This document shows positions 44,201-56,900 of a stretch of DNA of 64,000 nucleotides, one piece after another. A program made the position numbers and the translations under genes. The notes under the pieces are model-generated. The model made no database searches, was not told the DNA's origin, and saw nothing but the letters and a program-made list of their open reading frames with translations. The first letter of the stretch is position 1; the number at the start of each line of letters is the position of its first letter. The DNA is from Trileptium ribeirensis. Its lineage: Eukaryota > Nematoda > Enoplea > Enoplida > Thoracostomopsidae. Location of the stretch: the NCBI GenBank assembly GCA_030248225.1, contig JASANE010028056.1, positions 1 through 64,000 on the forward strand, written 5' to 3'.

Positions 44201-44965
44201 TCAATAGTGAGTTGTAAGACGCATTATATCTAGTAAATCATCCATAATCTGATCCTTATCCGTAGCCAGGCGCTTTGATATTTCGTATCGTTCAGTCCAA
44301 CTTAAACTCAAAAATTTATAAATTAAATCGCCGTCCAGAATGTTTTTCTGACTCTGTAATGACGGATTTAGTGTTCTGCTATCACCCGGCTTGTGTACGG
44401 CCCGATAGCCTTTCGGATTAAAACCGCCTGCGTGTGGCATATATCCGACGAGCATGTTCTGAAGCATTTTTAATCGACTATATGTTCGCTCGGGTAACGG
44501 TAACACGTAACCGAGACTGCCATCCAGTGTTGTAATGAGATTCATATGGCGATTAAGCGACGCTGAGCGACCACCTTCTAATACTCCGGTCGAATTTTTC
44601 AAATGACAATGTAGGCGATACGATGCGGCAACGGTGGAACCAAAATGATAATCACTTCGTCGAATGAACCTCGTTCCACCAGCCGACTCCACGTCCTCCG
44701 GCTGATACGTGTAGATAATAATATTTTTGTTTTCGTCGGTCACAAGAAATGCCAAATTTTTACCGTCGACTACAAAATCGATTGTGACAACGTTCAACTG
44801 ACGCAGATCACGACATACAAGCGAAAGCGCTTTACTGTCTTCCTGATAACGCAGCATACTAATACTGTTGAATGCATCGCCAACAAGGACAAGACTTCGA
44901 ACCGACGTCATTCGATGAATATAGATCTGCATATCCAAAAACGATATACCCATGAGATCGTTGTC
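44201..44965 (-). CDS. CPSF1: CPSF1 exon f (C-terminus)
   Basis: 765 bases ending in a stop. Starts [20 protein letters not shown]; carries [70 protein letters not shown] and [14 protein letters not shown]. It ends RLTTHY, like the end of known CPSF1. Acceptor TTTCAG. Confidence 0.95.
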   Translation of the reverse strand, partial: DNDLMGISFLDMQIYIHRMTSVRSLVLVGDAFNSISMLRYQEDSKALSLVCRDLRQLNVVTIDFVVDGKNLAFLVTDENKNIIIYTYQPEDVESAGGTRFIRRSDYHFGSTVAASYRLHCHLKNSTGVLEGGRSASLNRHMNLITTLDGSLGYVLPLPERTYSRLKMLQNMLVGYMPHAGGFNPKGYRAVHKPGDSRTLNPSLQSQKNILDGDLIYKFLSLSWTERYEISKRLATDKDQIMDDLLDIMRLTTHY

Positions 44966-47900
44966 CTGAAATTTTCATAGTACATTAAAGCTTACGAGCA
45001 AAGCATGACCAATATCAGATTTGTTTTCGGCAATTTTGCTTTAAAGATTTAAATATATCCTGCGTTTCGGGATATTACTGGGTATACAGGTATGACTCAA
45101 ACTGTATTTTGAAAGAGAGCAAGCGAAGCAAACAGTGTTTCAACTGAGAGCTTTAGGAAGTAATGAAAATTATTGTTTATCCATCGGTGTAACTCATCTT
45201 CAGGTGGACGGATCTATACAATATTTCTTGTTCGATACAAAAAAATGATGTAAATTAAGAGACGCTACCCTCTCTTTCAGGCTAAAATAGCCAAGAATTG
45301 ATTTTCAACCTTTTCCATTATTGGTTAAACGTTAACTCTGTCCCGCGGACCAATATATGTATCTACAGTACCCACCAAAAATGACTGTCGCTCGTACGAG
45401 AATCGCTAGAAATATATTTATTCTAAAAATAGAATTTACTAATTTTAATAGTTTCGAAATCTCGAGAGAGCCACTCGCTTAATATGCGACGGTAATTTGT
45501 GTCGAGTACTGTACATAGGCAATATTGAAAAGGGAAACCATTATACAGAATCTAAAAGATCGTGGACATCTGCAACGTCGACGAACATAATTTTTGTCAC
45601 AATTAACTGGACCGCTATGGGACAAAATATCATCAATCGTTTGCCACCAATATCGATTTTATAAATTTAGTCATGTTACTGCAGCATGCTTTGTCGTACG
45701 AGGCGAGTTGAAGGACGTTGAATACGATGGTAATAATTTAGGATACGACAGTCCCATTTCCAGAATATATCCTCAGTACGATACTTCGTCATAATGTTGC
45801 TTTAGGGAGTTTGGAATGGTCTATCTACATAGTTTTTCTGGTACGGTGACCATGGTAAAACTCATCTTAACTGAGGGATTCCAGTAATATCAGAGTTTTC
45901 AAAAGTTCACGTTCGACCAGCCGGTTTTGTGAGTATAGTCTGGCTTCTGTTGTTTGGTCCATGTTTAATGGCGTTTGAAATCGTCCATGTTTATCGGTAC
46001 GTTAAGCAACATAGCATTGTTGTCAACAAAGCAATTTAACTGTGTTATACCCTTTAAATGGTCTTCAAGGGTTTATGAGTAGACCAACCTATTTTTCGTG
46101 CACAGTTTTTACCACATTCGAGGACTTTGGATATATTTATATAGGTCTAAATATAACACTAGTAATAATAACAATGGCTTATATTGATTACTGGCACAGC
46201 GCACATGCTTGCGAGATTATTGTAACAAAAATATCGTATCATCTTCAAAATTATTTAAAACTTCGTACACGGAAACAAACTAAGGCATCTAGGAAAATAT
46301 TAAACGCGTAAATTGGGCAGATACAGCACGGTGTGGGGTATCTTATCAATTTGGATAAGAAAAATATTTCCGTTACAAGTTTAACTAAAGCTGTCTTTAA
46401 AATCATGGAGGTTTAAAATCGCTCGATAGCTAAAAACAGTACAACTCCTAACAAATATTAATAAGCCTGGGTGGTATGTAATATGAGGGCACTTAACAGC
46501 GTTTTTGAACAGCATGGGACAGCAATTTTAGCAGCATTGTTTATAAAGTCGCAATTTCACGATGCTTACAAAGCTAAAGAAACAATGAATTGCTGATAAA
46601 TTTATAGTTCAAACTCGAGTGCAGACTGTTACATGCATAACTAGTAGCTAAGACAATGAATTCTGAGTGCCCAACACGCAATTTAGAGATACGTACACAA
46701 ATAAATTGAGCACCAACTTACAAAATGGAACAAATATCAGTCATCTTGCTTGAATAGTTGAAGATATGTACCCGCTTACTGCGTATTTAGAAACTCACAA
46801 TTCACACCTTCCTACACGATAAGACGCTACATGAAGCTAGATATACGATAGCTCGAAAAAAGATACTGCCGTTTTCGTGTGTTTTAGGTCTCATGGGCCC
46901 ATTCATAAATCAGTTTTGATCCAACTACATTCATAAATCAGTTTTGATCCAACTATGAACGCTAATAAAGTCAATTGCAAAATACCATATGAAAATAAAA
47001 TAGAGAACGAATTGCTCTACAAAATGAGACGAATAATACCCATAGCAGCAGCCGTTACAGAGGTATTGTCCTTTCCGTGCATTCTGGGTCTCATGGCCCA
47101 TTTAAAATTCCATTCTGACCCAAACACCACATTGTGAAAGGTCACCCCAGTGAAGCATTATATAAACTAGTTTCTCTAAACAATGAACCATTTTGACTCA
47201 GCTATATACGCCGACTGTTGAGATACGATAAATATATATTCTTCGGGCCTCTCCACCAACCAACCCGAGCTTTTTTGGACCGCTTTTTAGGGCGGAGAGA
47301 TGGTTTGGCGCCCAACAAGAGACCACAATTGGAAATTTCAACCCTTCAAATAAGCCATCGTGAGAATCAATCCGCCCATGCAACGTTGAGTTATGCATGC
47401 AATCCTATAACCAATACCGGGCGTCATTTCAATTTGTCACAGCCCAAAAACCTAACGGAGAACATAAAATTTTACCGTTTCCATTACCACGTCGACCAGA
47501 CCCAAAACTGGCAGTAAAACTAGTAACTCGCAAGCGAGTGTGGCTTCATTTTTAAGTTATCATTTTGTTTAATAATCTGTAACAGGCTATGTCATGTACG
47601 GTCGCAGCCAGAGTAAATGCAAACTAATTGACCGAAATTTCCATCGATTTCGATCAAACGAAATTTCCATTGATTGCGATTTCGATCGTTTTCGATTGCA
47701 CTTACTTTTGCCCGCGATTGTATATACCACCCTAAAACCTCTTGAACTCGTCGACTCTAAACCTATCCAAAACACCTAACAACGCATCAAGTATTTGTGC
47801 TGGTTTCTAGATAACCAACCCATCGTATTCAATCTACCGGAAAACATATATAGACAATTCTTGGTGAACTGCACGTACTAAATAGACTATATTGTGGAAA

Positions 47901-50900
47901 TCGGGTTCATGAACCCTAAACCCATGAAAAGGTTTTAAATATTCACACAGGTCTCATGATAACAAATCATTGTATTCATCCTTCAGAAATACCTATATAG
48001 TCCATTTTTGATGCATCCAAACACAATCAGAGAAAAAGATTAGGCAAAGAACCCTTAAAAACCTGTTTTTGCTATTTTTATCCCGAAGATGGGGTCGAAG
48101 CTGTTCGCGCTAAAATAAAAGGCACATCGTCGTCACTTTTGCCATCCAACAAAAATTGTTAAAATCCGTCTATCAAAAATGAGTTATGAATGACAACGAG
48201 AGACAAAAATTTTTTACGATTTTCCTAAGAGCGAGCTCAGTGGAAACCCCGCTGGATCAATTTCAACAAGCGAATTACCTTGACATCCGCATTTCAAAAG
48301 CAACTATTAAAAATCTCTCGCTCTTAGTTGCTGTAGATTTTAACTTAATGCTAAAAAATTTATGCTAACGAATGATGTACCTCTGTCGGTTTACTGTATT
48401 ATATCCGAAATAGATTTTTATGTATGCGCTCCGTTATACTTTTATAAATTCCGCGTTGCAGTTATATCCATATATATACTGTACTAGTCCTTGCTGCTTG
48501 CTATGTCATACTATGTTATAAATTTGTCACAAAAGTTTAAAATTTCTGACTAGTACTTACTTTGAACGACCATATATAAACTTTCTGACCCATTCCAGTA
48601 ACCAAGTAACCGTCAACCGCACATATGCTCGTCACAGGTCCCTTTTGCTCTTTAGAATAAAGGGTTTTTAGCTTTGTCTTTGTAAGAGGCTGTCCTGGCT
48701 CAGGCACAACTTCTATTTCTTCACAAATTATAATTCTGCCCCGGATATGGACCTAAAACAGAATTCACAAATAGGACACATCTGGATAATAAATAACAAT
48801 TAATCAGGTTCATTGCCCTAAACCACCTGAAAACTTCTAGAAAGGCACGAAATATGTACGTACTCGTCTCTAGATAACAGAACCATCGTGTTCAGCATGC
48901 CGATAAAACCTATATATTGACCATACTTACTGATCTGTAGCAATACTTAACCAAACTACTGACCATATTCCACAAATCAGGTTCATTGACACTAAACCCA
49001 TTGAAACCTTATGAAAACGCATGAAATACACGTGCTCTGCTCTATTTGTAACCAAATAATTGTATACAACGTTCAGAAAAAACCTATATATATAGACCAT
49101 TCTTAATACTCTACACGAAATGACTGAAAACACACTACATTTTGGTAATCGGGTTCGTTTACCGTAAAATCCTTTAAACCCCATGAAAAGCTATAATATC
49201 ATCAAGCATGAACTCTATATAGCAAAACCATCGTATCAAGCGTGCTTGATAACCTAAGACCCACTCTGTGCAAGATAAAATGCACAATAACTTGACGAAA
49301 TTTGAAACATCAATATTTCTAGCAAAAGGTCGACGAACGACAAACCACATTCGAGCCCACAGCGGCCCAGGGAATAGTTCCACAAAAAAAGTGTTGGTTA
49401 GCATAGTTGTACACCTCAAAATGTTATGGTGTTGATCTGAATGGTGATCTCCAGTTTGCGATATGGAGCCTATATCGCGAGATGCGCTGAAACCCGTATG
49501 ATCAGATTTGACAAAAACCCTTAAAACGTGTTTTTGTCATCTGGGCCCATAAGACGGGTTCGAAGCTGCTCGCCTTCAGTTTTACTATCGAACAAAAAAT
49601 TATCGAAATCCATCCACCCGAAATTGAATTATGAATAACAACGGCAGAAAAAATTCTCATTTTCCCCTAACACCCTCAGTGTAAACACCGCTCGCTCCGT
49701 TTCAAGCAATATCACAAAATAGTTGATATCAGCTTCAATTTTTGAATGCGTAGTGTTAAAGTATTCTTACTTTTCATGTGGTAAAATTTCGAACTGTCAG
49801 TTTGTAGGTCTTTGTAGCATCCACATCTCAAATTTGCAGCGCCCGATCGTCTCGCGTTATAGCTCAAATAAAAACTTGAAATCTCTGTCTGTGCATTTTA
49901 GTTAGTGCGGGTAACCAATTCCACCGTATGAGAGGATGGGTCACGCCGTAGCGAAATGGGCTCCGACAAAACAAGTTTTTGGCCATAATTATATCGATAT
50001 AAATTTAACTGAAATTAGAATCATTTTTTGTACACCAAATAAGGCTCTATAAAACCGTACCTGAAGTTTTTGCACAAGGTTACCTTTGGATAAAACTTTA
50101 TGGTTCAAAAGGGACCATAGACTGGGCTCTCCATTCGCTGAAAATTTTGCCAGGGACCAGGGGACTTCTGGTTCCGAACCGGGGGTGCCCGATTTTGCCA
50201 GGGGCCAGGAGGAAAACCATTAAAAATCGTGTCAGAAACACTGCCAAAACGCTTTTGATGGAGAGAAAAAGCTATTTTGAAGCAAATTTAGACAAAATTT
50301 GCGAAATTTTTGGCATCAGAAAAGAATTTTAGTACAAATTTTGATCAAATTTTTGTACTTTGGACGGATTGGAAACAAAAAAATTTCCAAGTGGCGGTGA
50401 ACCGGGGTGAGCACAAAATTTTGCCAGGGGGCATGAACCGGGGGGCACCTGTTCTGAACCAGGGGGAATCGAAAAATGCCAGGGCCCACAAATTTGGAGA
50501 GCCAAGATAGAAGGGCCCATGAGACCCAAATTACGCGAAAATGACTATAACTTTACAAACAATGGAAATATATATTCTTGGATATTCTTGAACACATTTT
50601 GGCGAGTGTGATATGCTCTGTGAAGGCGCATTATGATGTAATATTGTGGTAATTACCTATCTTGTGGGAGTATATAAAAAATAGGCTTGAAATGGACCCA
50701 ACAGACCCAAAATAAACGAAAAAATCATAACTCCATAACCAATGACTGGATTAAATGAAATTTCGATAGATTTCAAGTTTAGCGCACTTAAATAAATTTC
50801 ATACTTATAAGATTTCGATCGATTGCGATCAAATAATATTTCGATGGATTACGACCTCGATCGTTTTCGATTAAACTTGCTTTGGCCAATCTGTTGTAGC

Positions 50901-53900
50901 ATTAAGTGAAAATGTATTTTAAAAAAAGCCCATGAGACCCGAATAATACGAAAACGAATATATCTCTATAAACAATTAAAATACAATGAGTTTTATTGGC
51001 GTCATTGTGTAAACCGACAGAACCTGTATTATACAGCTTCATGTAATACGTTATTTGAACGGTTACCTACAGTCCCAACCAAAAACAAGTAAAAAATTGA
51101 TCGAGAATCCCATTAAACGTAGTTTCGATCTCGACCATTTCGAGTGGAAAGCCCTCAGTGGAAAGTCCGCTCGCTCTGTTTCAATAAAAACAGCTACTAA
51201 TACTTAAATCCGAATTTGCATTTACCTCTTCCCCGTAATTAAAGATTGTTCCAACAATGAGGTAATTTTGAAATCCACTAACAGTTCCTTCGGATTTGAG
51301 TTGAATTTCTTTTAGTTCAGTTACCGCTTCAAACTCCTGCATTTCAACTGCAGTTCCCGGAATTGCTTCAAAAGTGTCAGGAGAGTACAGTTTAACCGTA
51401 TACGAGCTAATAGTCGGTAGCAAAAATGATGGATCTTCTTTGTCTTTGTCAATCGTTTCAAATTGTTTTTCATCGCCTAACAGCGTAACAACGGTCTTGC
51501 ATGGTTGCGGTAAACTAGTCGACAAAGCATACGTCCGAGAATTAATTAGATACACAAGATGATGTACGGTTGCTTTCATGTTAATTTTTTGTACAGGACA
51601 GGAAGCATCAAGCATAATGTTCGACGGTAACTGACAAATGCGCATCTCAGACCGTGAATTAATGTATATGAAACCGTGACGACAGTTCACATTGTGGAAA
51701 TCAGAGAAGGCAGACACTGCGCCGTCAACACTCATTGGATGTGTCCGCAGAACACCTTGCGATGTCATCAGGAGCCAATAAGGATAAGAGCTACAAATAA
51801 AAACGCCTGCGTAACCAGAAATGTCCACAAACGGCACCATTGGCCCCGCAGAATATTCTAAAGCTGGGTCTGCAATTCTAGCAGGCTGCCTAGAAGACTG
51901 CTTCGGCTGAAAGCGCCGATTCCTTGGCACTACTGAGTGAACAAGTTTACGAAATCGAATATAAAGATGACCAGGAATGTGATCAGCGGTAAGCGAATGA
52001 CTGAATCGAAACGCTTCGTAAACTAATAATTCCTCAGATTCCAATAAAGCAAATATATGTGGTCTTCCTTGATTAGCACCCATTGCTGTTACAAGCAGCT
52101 CTCGGACAACTGGGATTTTATCCTGACCCGACTGCGTTGATTCGGAGCCATGAAGCCCATAGCCAGTTAACATCGGATGATCAGTGCTTTCAATTTGTTC
52201 GGGATCAGTATCTGTCACGGTTCTTGGACCATCAGGAAATCGCTTGACCAAATAAACTAGTATAAAATCGGGCAGCGAAAAAATTTCAAGTAAACCATTT
52301 TCACGACATACAATTGCAAAATAGGAGGGGTCTAGGCCCACAAACCCGTTTCCACCTCTGTCAGTCTTGATCTTTTCGTTCATCGTGTTAATACCACTTT
52401 TATCGTCCCTTGTACTTGGTTCAATTTGATCCTTGCCATCGGTAAACGCACTGCCAAAAGGATTTAACGACGCGCCCAACATCGAAATGTCGCCATCGCC
52501 ATACAGAAGCTCGTCCTCATCGTCAGCCGTTAAATTATGTTCCATTTTTAAATTTGCCGCCGCCGACTGCGCAGCGGCAACAGCTGCTGCAGCTCCTTTA
52601 CCTGGACCGCTAGCTCCAATATTATTAACAATATTTGAGTTTGCCCCAAGTAAATTGGGAAGCTGTAGTTTGGGATTTTGATCCTGTGCCATCTGTGCAT
52701 GTGATGAAGATCCCAATTTAGACGAACTGCCCACAAACATCCCTGAGTCTTGTTCGGACTTCTCTGTTGTAAACATTCCTGAAACGTCACAATAGACGCA
52801 AACAGCTGTCGCTGGTATATTCTGTTGTATTCGAGGAGAACCAACAGAAAATTTAAAGTCAGATGCAGAAATGGCCAAGTGTGATTGCACCACGTCGGAT
52901 TGGTCAATGTAGTTATCGGAATTTCGCTCTAAAATAGCCAATAATAACTCTCCATTGTCGGTCAGCGCGCAGATGTATGGGTCACATATCGAAGCTTGAG
53001 CGACCGGAAATGTTGTTTCAAATGGAACGTGCTGGAGACGCCGCCTTGCATCACTCCCGTCAACCAAAATTAGAGCATGCGGCGTCACTTGTGCAATGGC
53101 TGTATTTTGGCCCACGCTAGCTACAGCTATTGAGCGCTCGTTCGATTCAAATCCGCTTTGCTCTAGTTCGGTAATCTCTCCCCGCATTTCGAGAACCATT
53201 GTGTCCATTTCTTTTGAAACGATTAGATACCGGTGCGCATTGGCGATTAGTCCTAAGTCAAATAATCAAACATCATAGATATCCGAGCATCAAAAGTACA
53301 ATTACTTCTGGTGTTAATTTCAGGTCATCAAAAAATTATATTTAAAGTATGTCTTTTTTTCGACCAAACTCAAACGCAAAATACATAAAAAATGTTTTCC
53401 AACCTTATTTGTAATTTAAGCGCTCAACAATAATGGCGTTATACAACTATGACAAAAGCCCTCATCTCAATTGAAATTAAGTAACAATCGATGGTTATTT
53501 TCGCTGCATCGCGGTAGGCAGATATTGCAAGTTTTTTCCATGTCCGTTCCTAACATATGTTGTTTGTTTACGATTTAGTCAGTTTTAGGTGCATCACATT
53601 CGTCACCCAACCTTCGTAACATAACGGTCTATCTTCAAGATCTAAAATAATAATATCAATATGGTTTTTCGAAATAGCAATGTCATCAGTTTCTTTGTTC
53701 CAGTTTTTATGTATACCATTACTGACGTAAACAAATTAGGAGTCGAGCAAAATACGCGTTCTAGTAAAAACCACAACGATTTTTATTCCGATGTTCTAAG
53801 GCTTATCAATACCTACCGTTATTAGATGATGACATCGGCTTTGCATAGCAATGATAATAGCAGTACCAGGTGTTCTGTGCCGACGAATCTTCCTACGTGC

Positions 53901-56900
53901 ACCGACAAATTGCTTGTAAACCATAACGAAAAGGTTAATATAAAAATTAATGAATCCGTAAAAACACTGTGATGCTTTTACCCTTTACAAAGACTGAATA
54001 AAGAAGGACTGTGAAGTTTTCCCTGCACCCATATGTAAATCCTGTTATATAATGCTGAACGCGCCTAGGCCTTATTTGACACTTGTGCGAAGGTGTCGAG
54101 CCCCAGATTGAACGAAGCCTATTTAGAACAATGTCATCGATTCAACCGACCGAAACCACACGCGACCCCCAAAAAAAATGGGGGGTAGGATGTACCACAC
54201 AGCCAAATCTTGAGTTCAAGGCAGCTGGACACCCGCTCCCAGCATTTTTGGATATGATTGAAACAGCCGATAACATCCAAAACGGTTTTAGTTTAAACCG
54301 TTATACTCTCCCTTAGAGCACTGCTGACCATACTAAAAGCCACTCTCAGAATAGCAATACAATCTGTGCACAAATTCAAAACCTTCTCCAACCAAGTGCA
54401 ACATCTACAAGAAATCGCAGTCCAACATTGCATTCGCTAAAAATACAGAACTGAATTTGGTTACGTATAGTTAACAGTTTTGGTTAAGTGTCATCAGATC
54501 AAACGGTGTATGCTAACCATACATGCTCCTGAAGTGGACATAGAGATTATCCACCCCTGAGGTTCCGCACCTTCACCCTGCTCAAGGCGTGGAGAGCGAT
54601 AAGTTTAGGCACACAATCGAACACAAATGAACAAAAAGTGGGCGAAATTGTGGAGAAAACTGGTATAATTGATGCCAAAAAATATGAATTTGAGTTCCAA
54701 AAGCCTATCTCCCCTTACGACCTGCTTCCCATTGACACCCTGATCCCGCCTTGGCGACGATCCAACTCCCTTCACCCGCGTCGCACCCTCTGTCCCCCGG
54801 CGCTTCAGACGTCGCTTATGTATGGTGATGACGGAATAAATGACATTATTATTCGAAATCGGTGCATCAAAATTTAACACATAATACTGGCTTAGTTTGA
54901 TCCGACGCCAGCGAATGACACTCCGCTACCGGCGACATACCTTCATCGCCATCGTCCTCGCCGGTCCCATTAGCGTTTGATGTTGGATCCAATTCAACTA
55001 CACTTGTAGTAGATTTCTTTTTTGCTTTATTTTTTTGGTTACGTCCAACCGTCCACAACCGCCTAGCATTCGGTATTTCGGAGCTCGTAATCAAATGTGG
55101 GCGGACGGTACGATTAAGGATAGTTACGGCTCCGTTTTTGCCATGGCCAGAAGCTAGAGCTATGTCAACAACAGGATCGAATGTATTCTTAAACTCGTCG
55201 GTCAGCGAAAACGATTCACCCATTGCAATGCTGCGGATTGGTGCGATGTTTAAAATACTGTCCACTACCTAAAGTAGCAACAATATATAAACCATTTTTA
55301 CCGCATCATAATGTTATTGTCAGATCATGTTAGAGTATAAAATATAAAAGAAAATCCTAAAACACACTCTGAGCTCTCCAAATTAGAGGGGCATTGCATT
55401 TTTCTGTTCCCCCTGGTTCAGAACAGGTGCCCCCCGGTTCACCGCCTCTTGGAAAATTTTTTGTTTCCAATCGGTCCAAAATACAAAAAATTTGTACTAA
55501 AATTCCGTTCTGAAGCCAAAAATTTTTGTCAAAATTTGCTTAAAAATCGCTTTTTCTCCCCATGAAAAGCGCTTTGGCAGTGTTTTTGACACAATTTTAA
55601 CCGTTTTTCTCTTGGCAAAATCGGAACCAGGTTGCCATGGTTCATGCCCCCTGGCAAAATTTTCAGCAAATAGAGAGCCCAGATACTTACGTAGTAGTGC
55701 TGCGTAACAAAGTCTGGTTCACCACAAAACAGTAACTTCACAAATAATTACATTCATCCAACGCTCATCCGATTAAACACCCAAGTACTTACTGAAAAGA
55801 TGCTAGCGAAACGAGCAGTTTTTTACTGAGGGCGCTAAGAGGAAAAATCGTGGAAAATTTTTTTAGTTTGTGAAACTAATAAGTTACCTTCGGAGTCCGC
55901 TGAAATGTATCGAGTGAATTTTTATGTCCTCAATAATTAGTATGGCAAGCACAACCGTTGTTCAAAAATGTTAACTTCGTATGTTCCGGATACTGTCAAT
56001 GTAACGCACAATTGTGTATATTCGTCTTGAATAATCCATTGACTTAAATTATTGTTCTGATATTAAATGCGAGTGTTACTCATAATTGTCATGCCTTTGT
56101 TACTTATAATCTAATCTTTCTTATAATACAATAAACGCTTGAAGAAAAATCTTATGTGTTCCCTTGTTACTTGACGGCATATAGTACCGATAATGTTATG
56201 GGTAGTGACATCGTCGCTCCTTTCGCGGTCCATGTTCAGGCACGTCTCCAGAAGGTCACAAGCCTTAGCATTTCGCCTTGTACGATAAATAGATTGACTA
56301 GAGTAGTAAAGTTTTAAAGTGAATGCGACAGTTTCAATGTCACAAAATAGCATAAAAAATTTTCGAAGTTTGGGAAAATGGGATCCACCTCTAAATTAGC
56401 TTAAATCCGAGCAACAGCAAACGACCCGACGGCAAAAGTCTTGTAATTGTAGAACACGGTGCTAAATTGGCTAAATGATAAAAAATGTAAATAAAATTAC
56501 CTCAGCGATGTATATTAGTTATAATCAAATAAAACATTTAAGTGAGGTCAGGATAGGGCATAGCGTAAGGACTAACATGGCTTGTGAACGGGTAAAGAAG
56601 CCAACGTCCCTGGGGACCTCAAAGGTATATAATACCACTTAGGTTACGTCGGAAACCAATACGACGGGATGCGAACACGTCTCGTGAAGCATTGGTAGAA
56701 GCGACTTACTAAGCTCCGTAGTCTGATGGGCGTGACCGGGTAAATGGTTAAAATCTTGCCAAAAGTTAAACCCTTGAGGTTACGATAGCTGAGGTCGTAA
56801 TTGCACTGTGTTTGGAAGTTCGCAGTGCAGCAGCGTGACGTATATTACGTAATATTTAATGTCGGTAGTATAATGGTTCGAATTTTTGCATTTCTACAAT

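Noticed and set aside
52433..52907. ORFs on the plus strand and in another minus frame
   Set aside because: Shadows of CPSF1 exon d.
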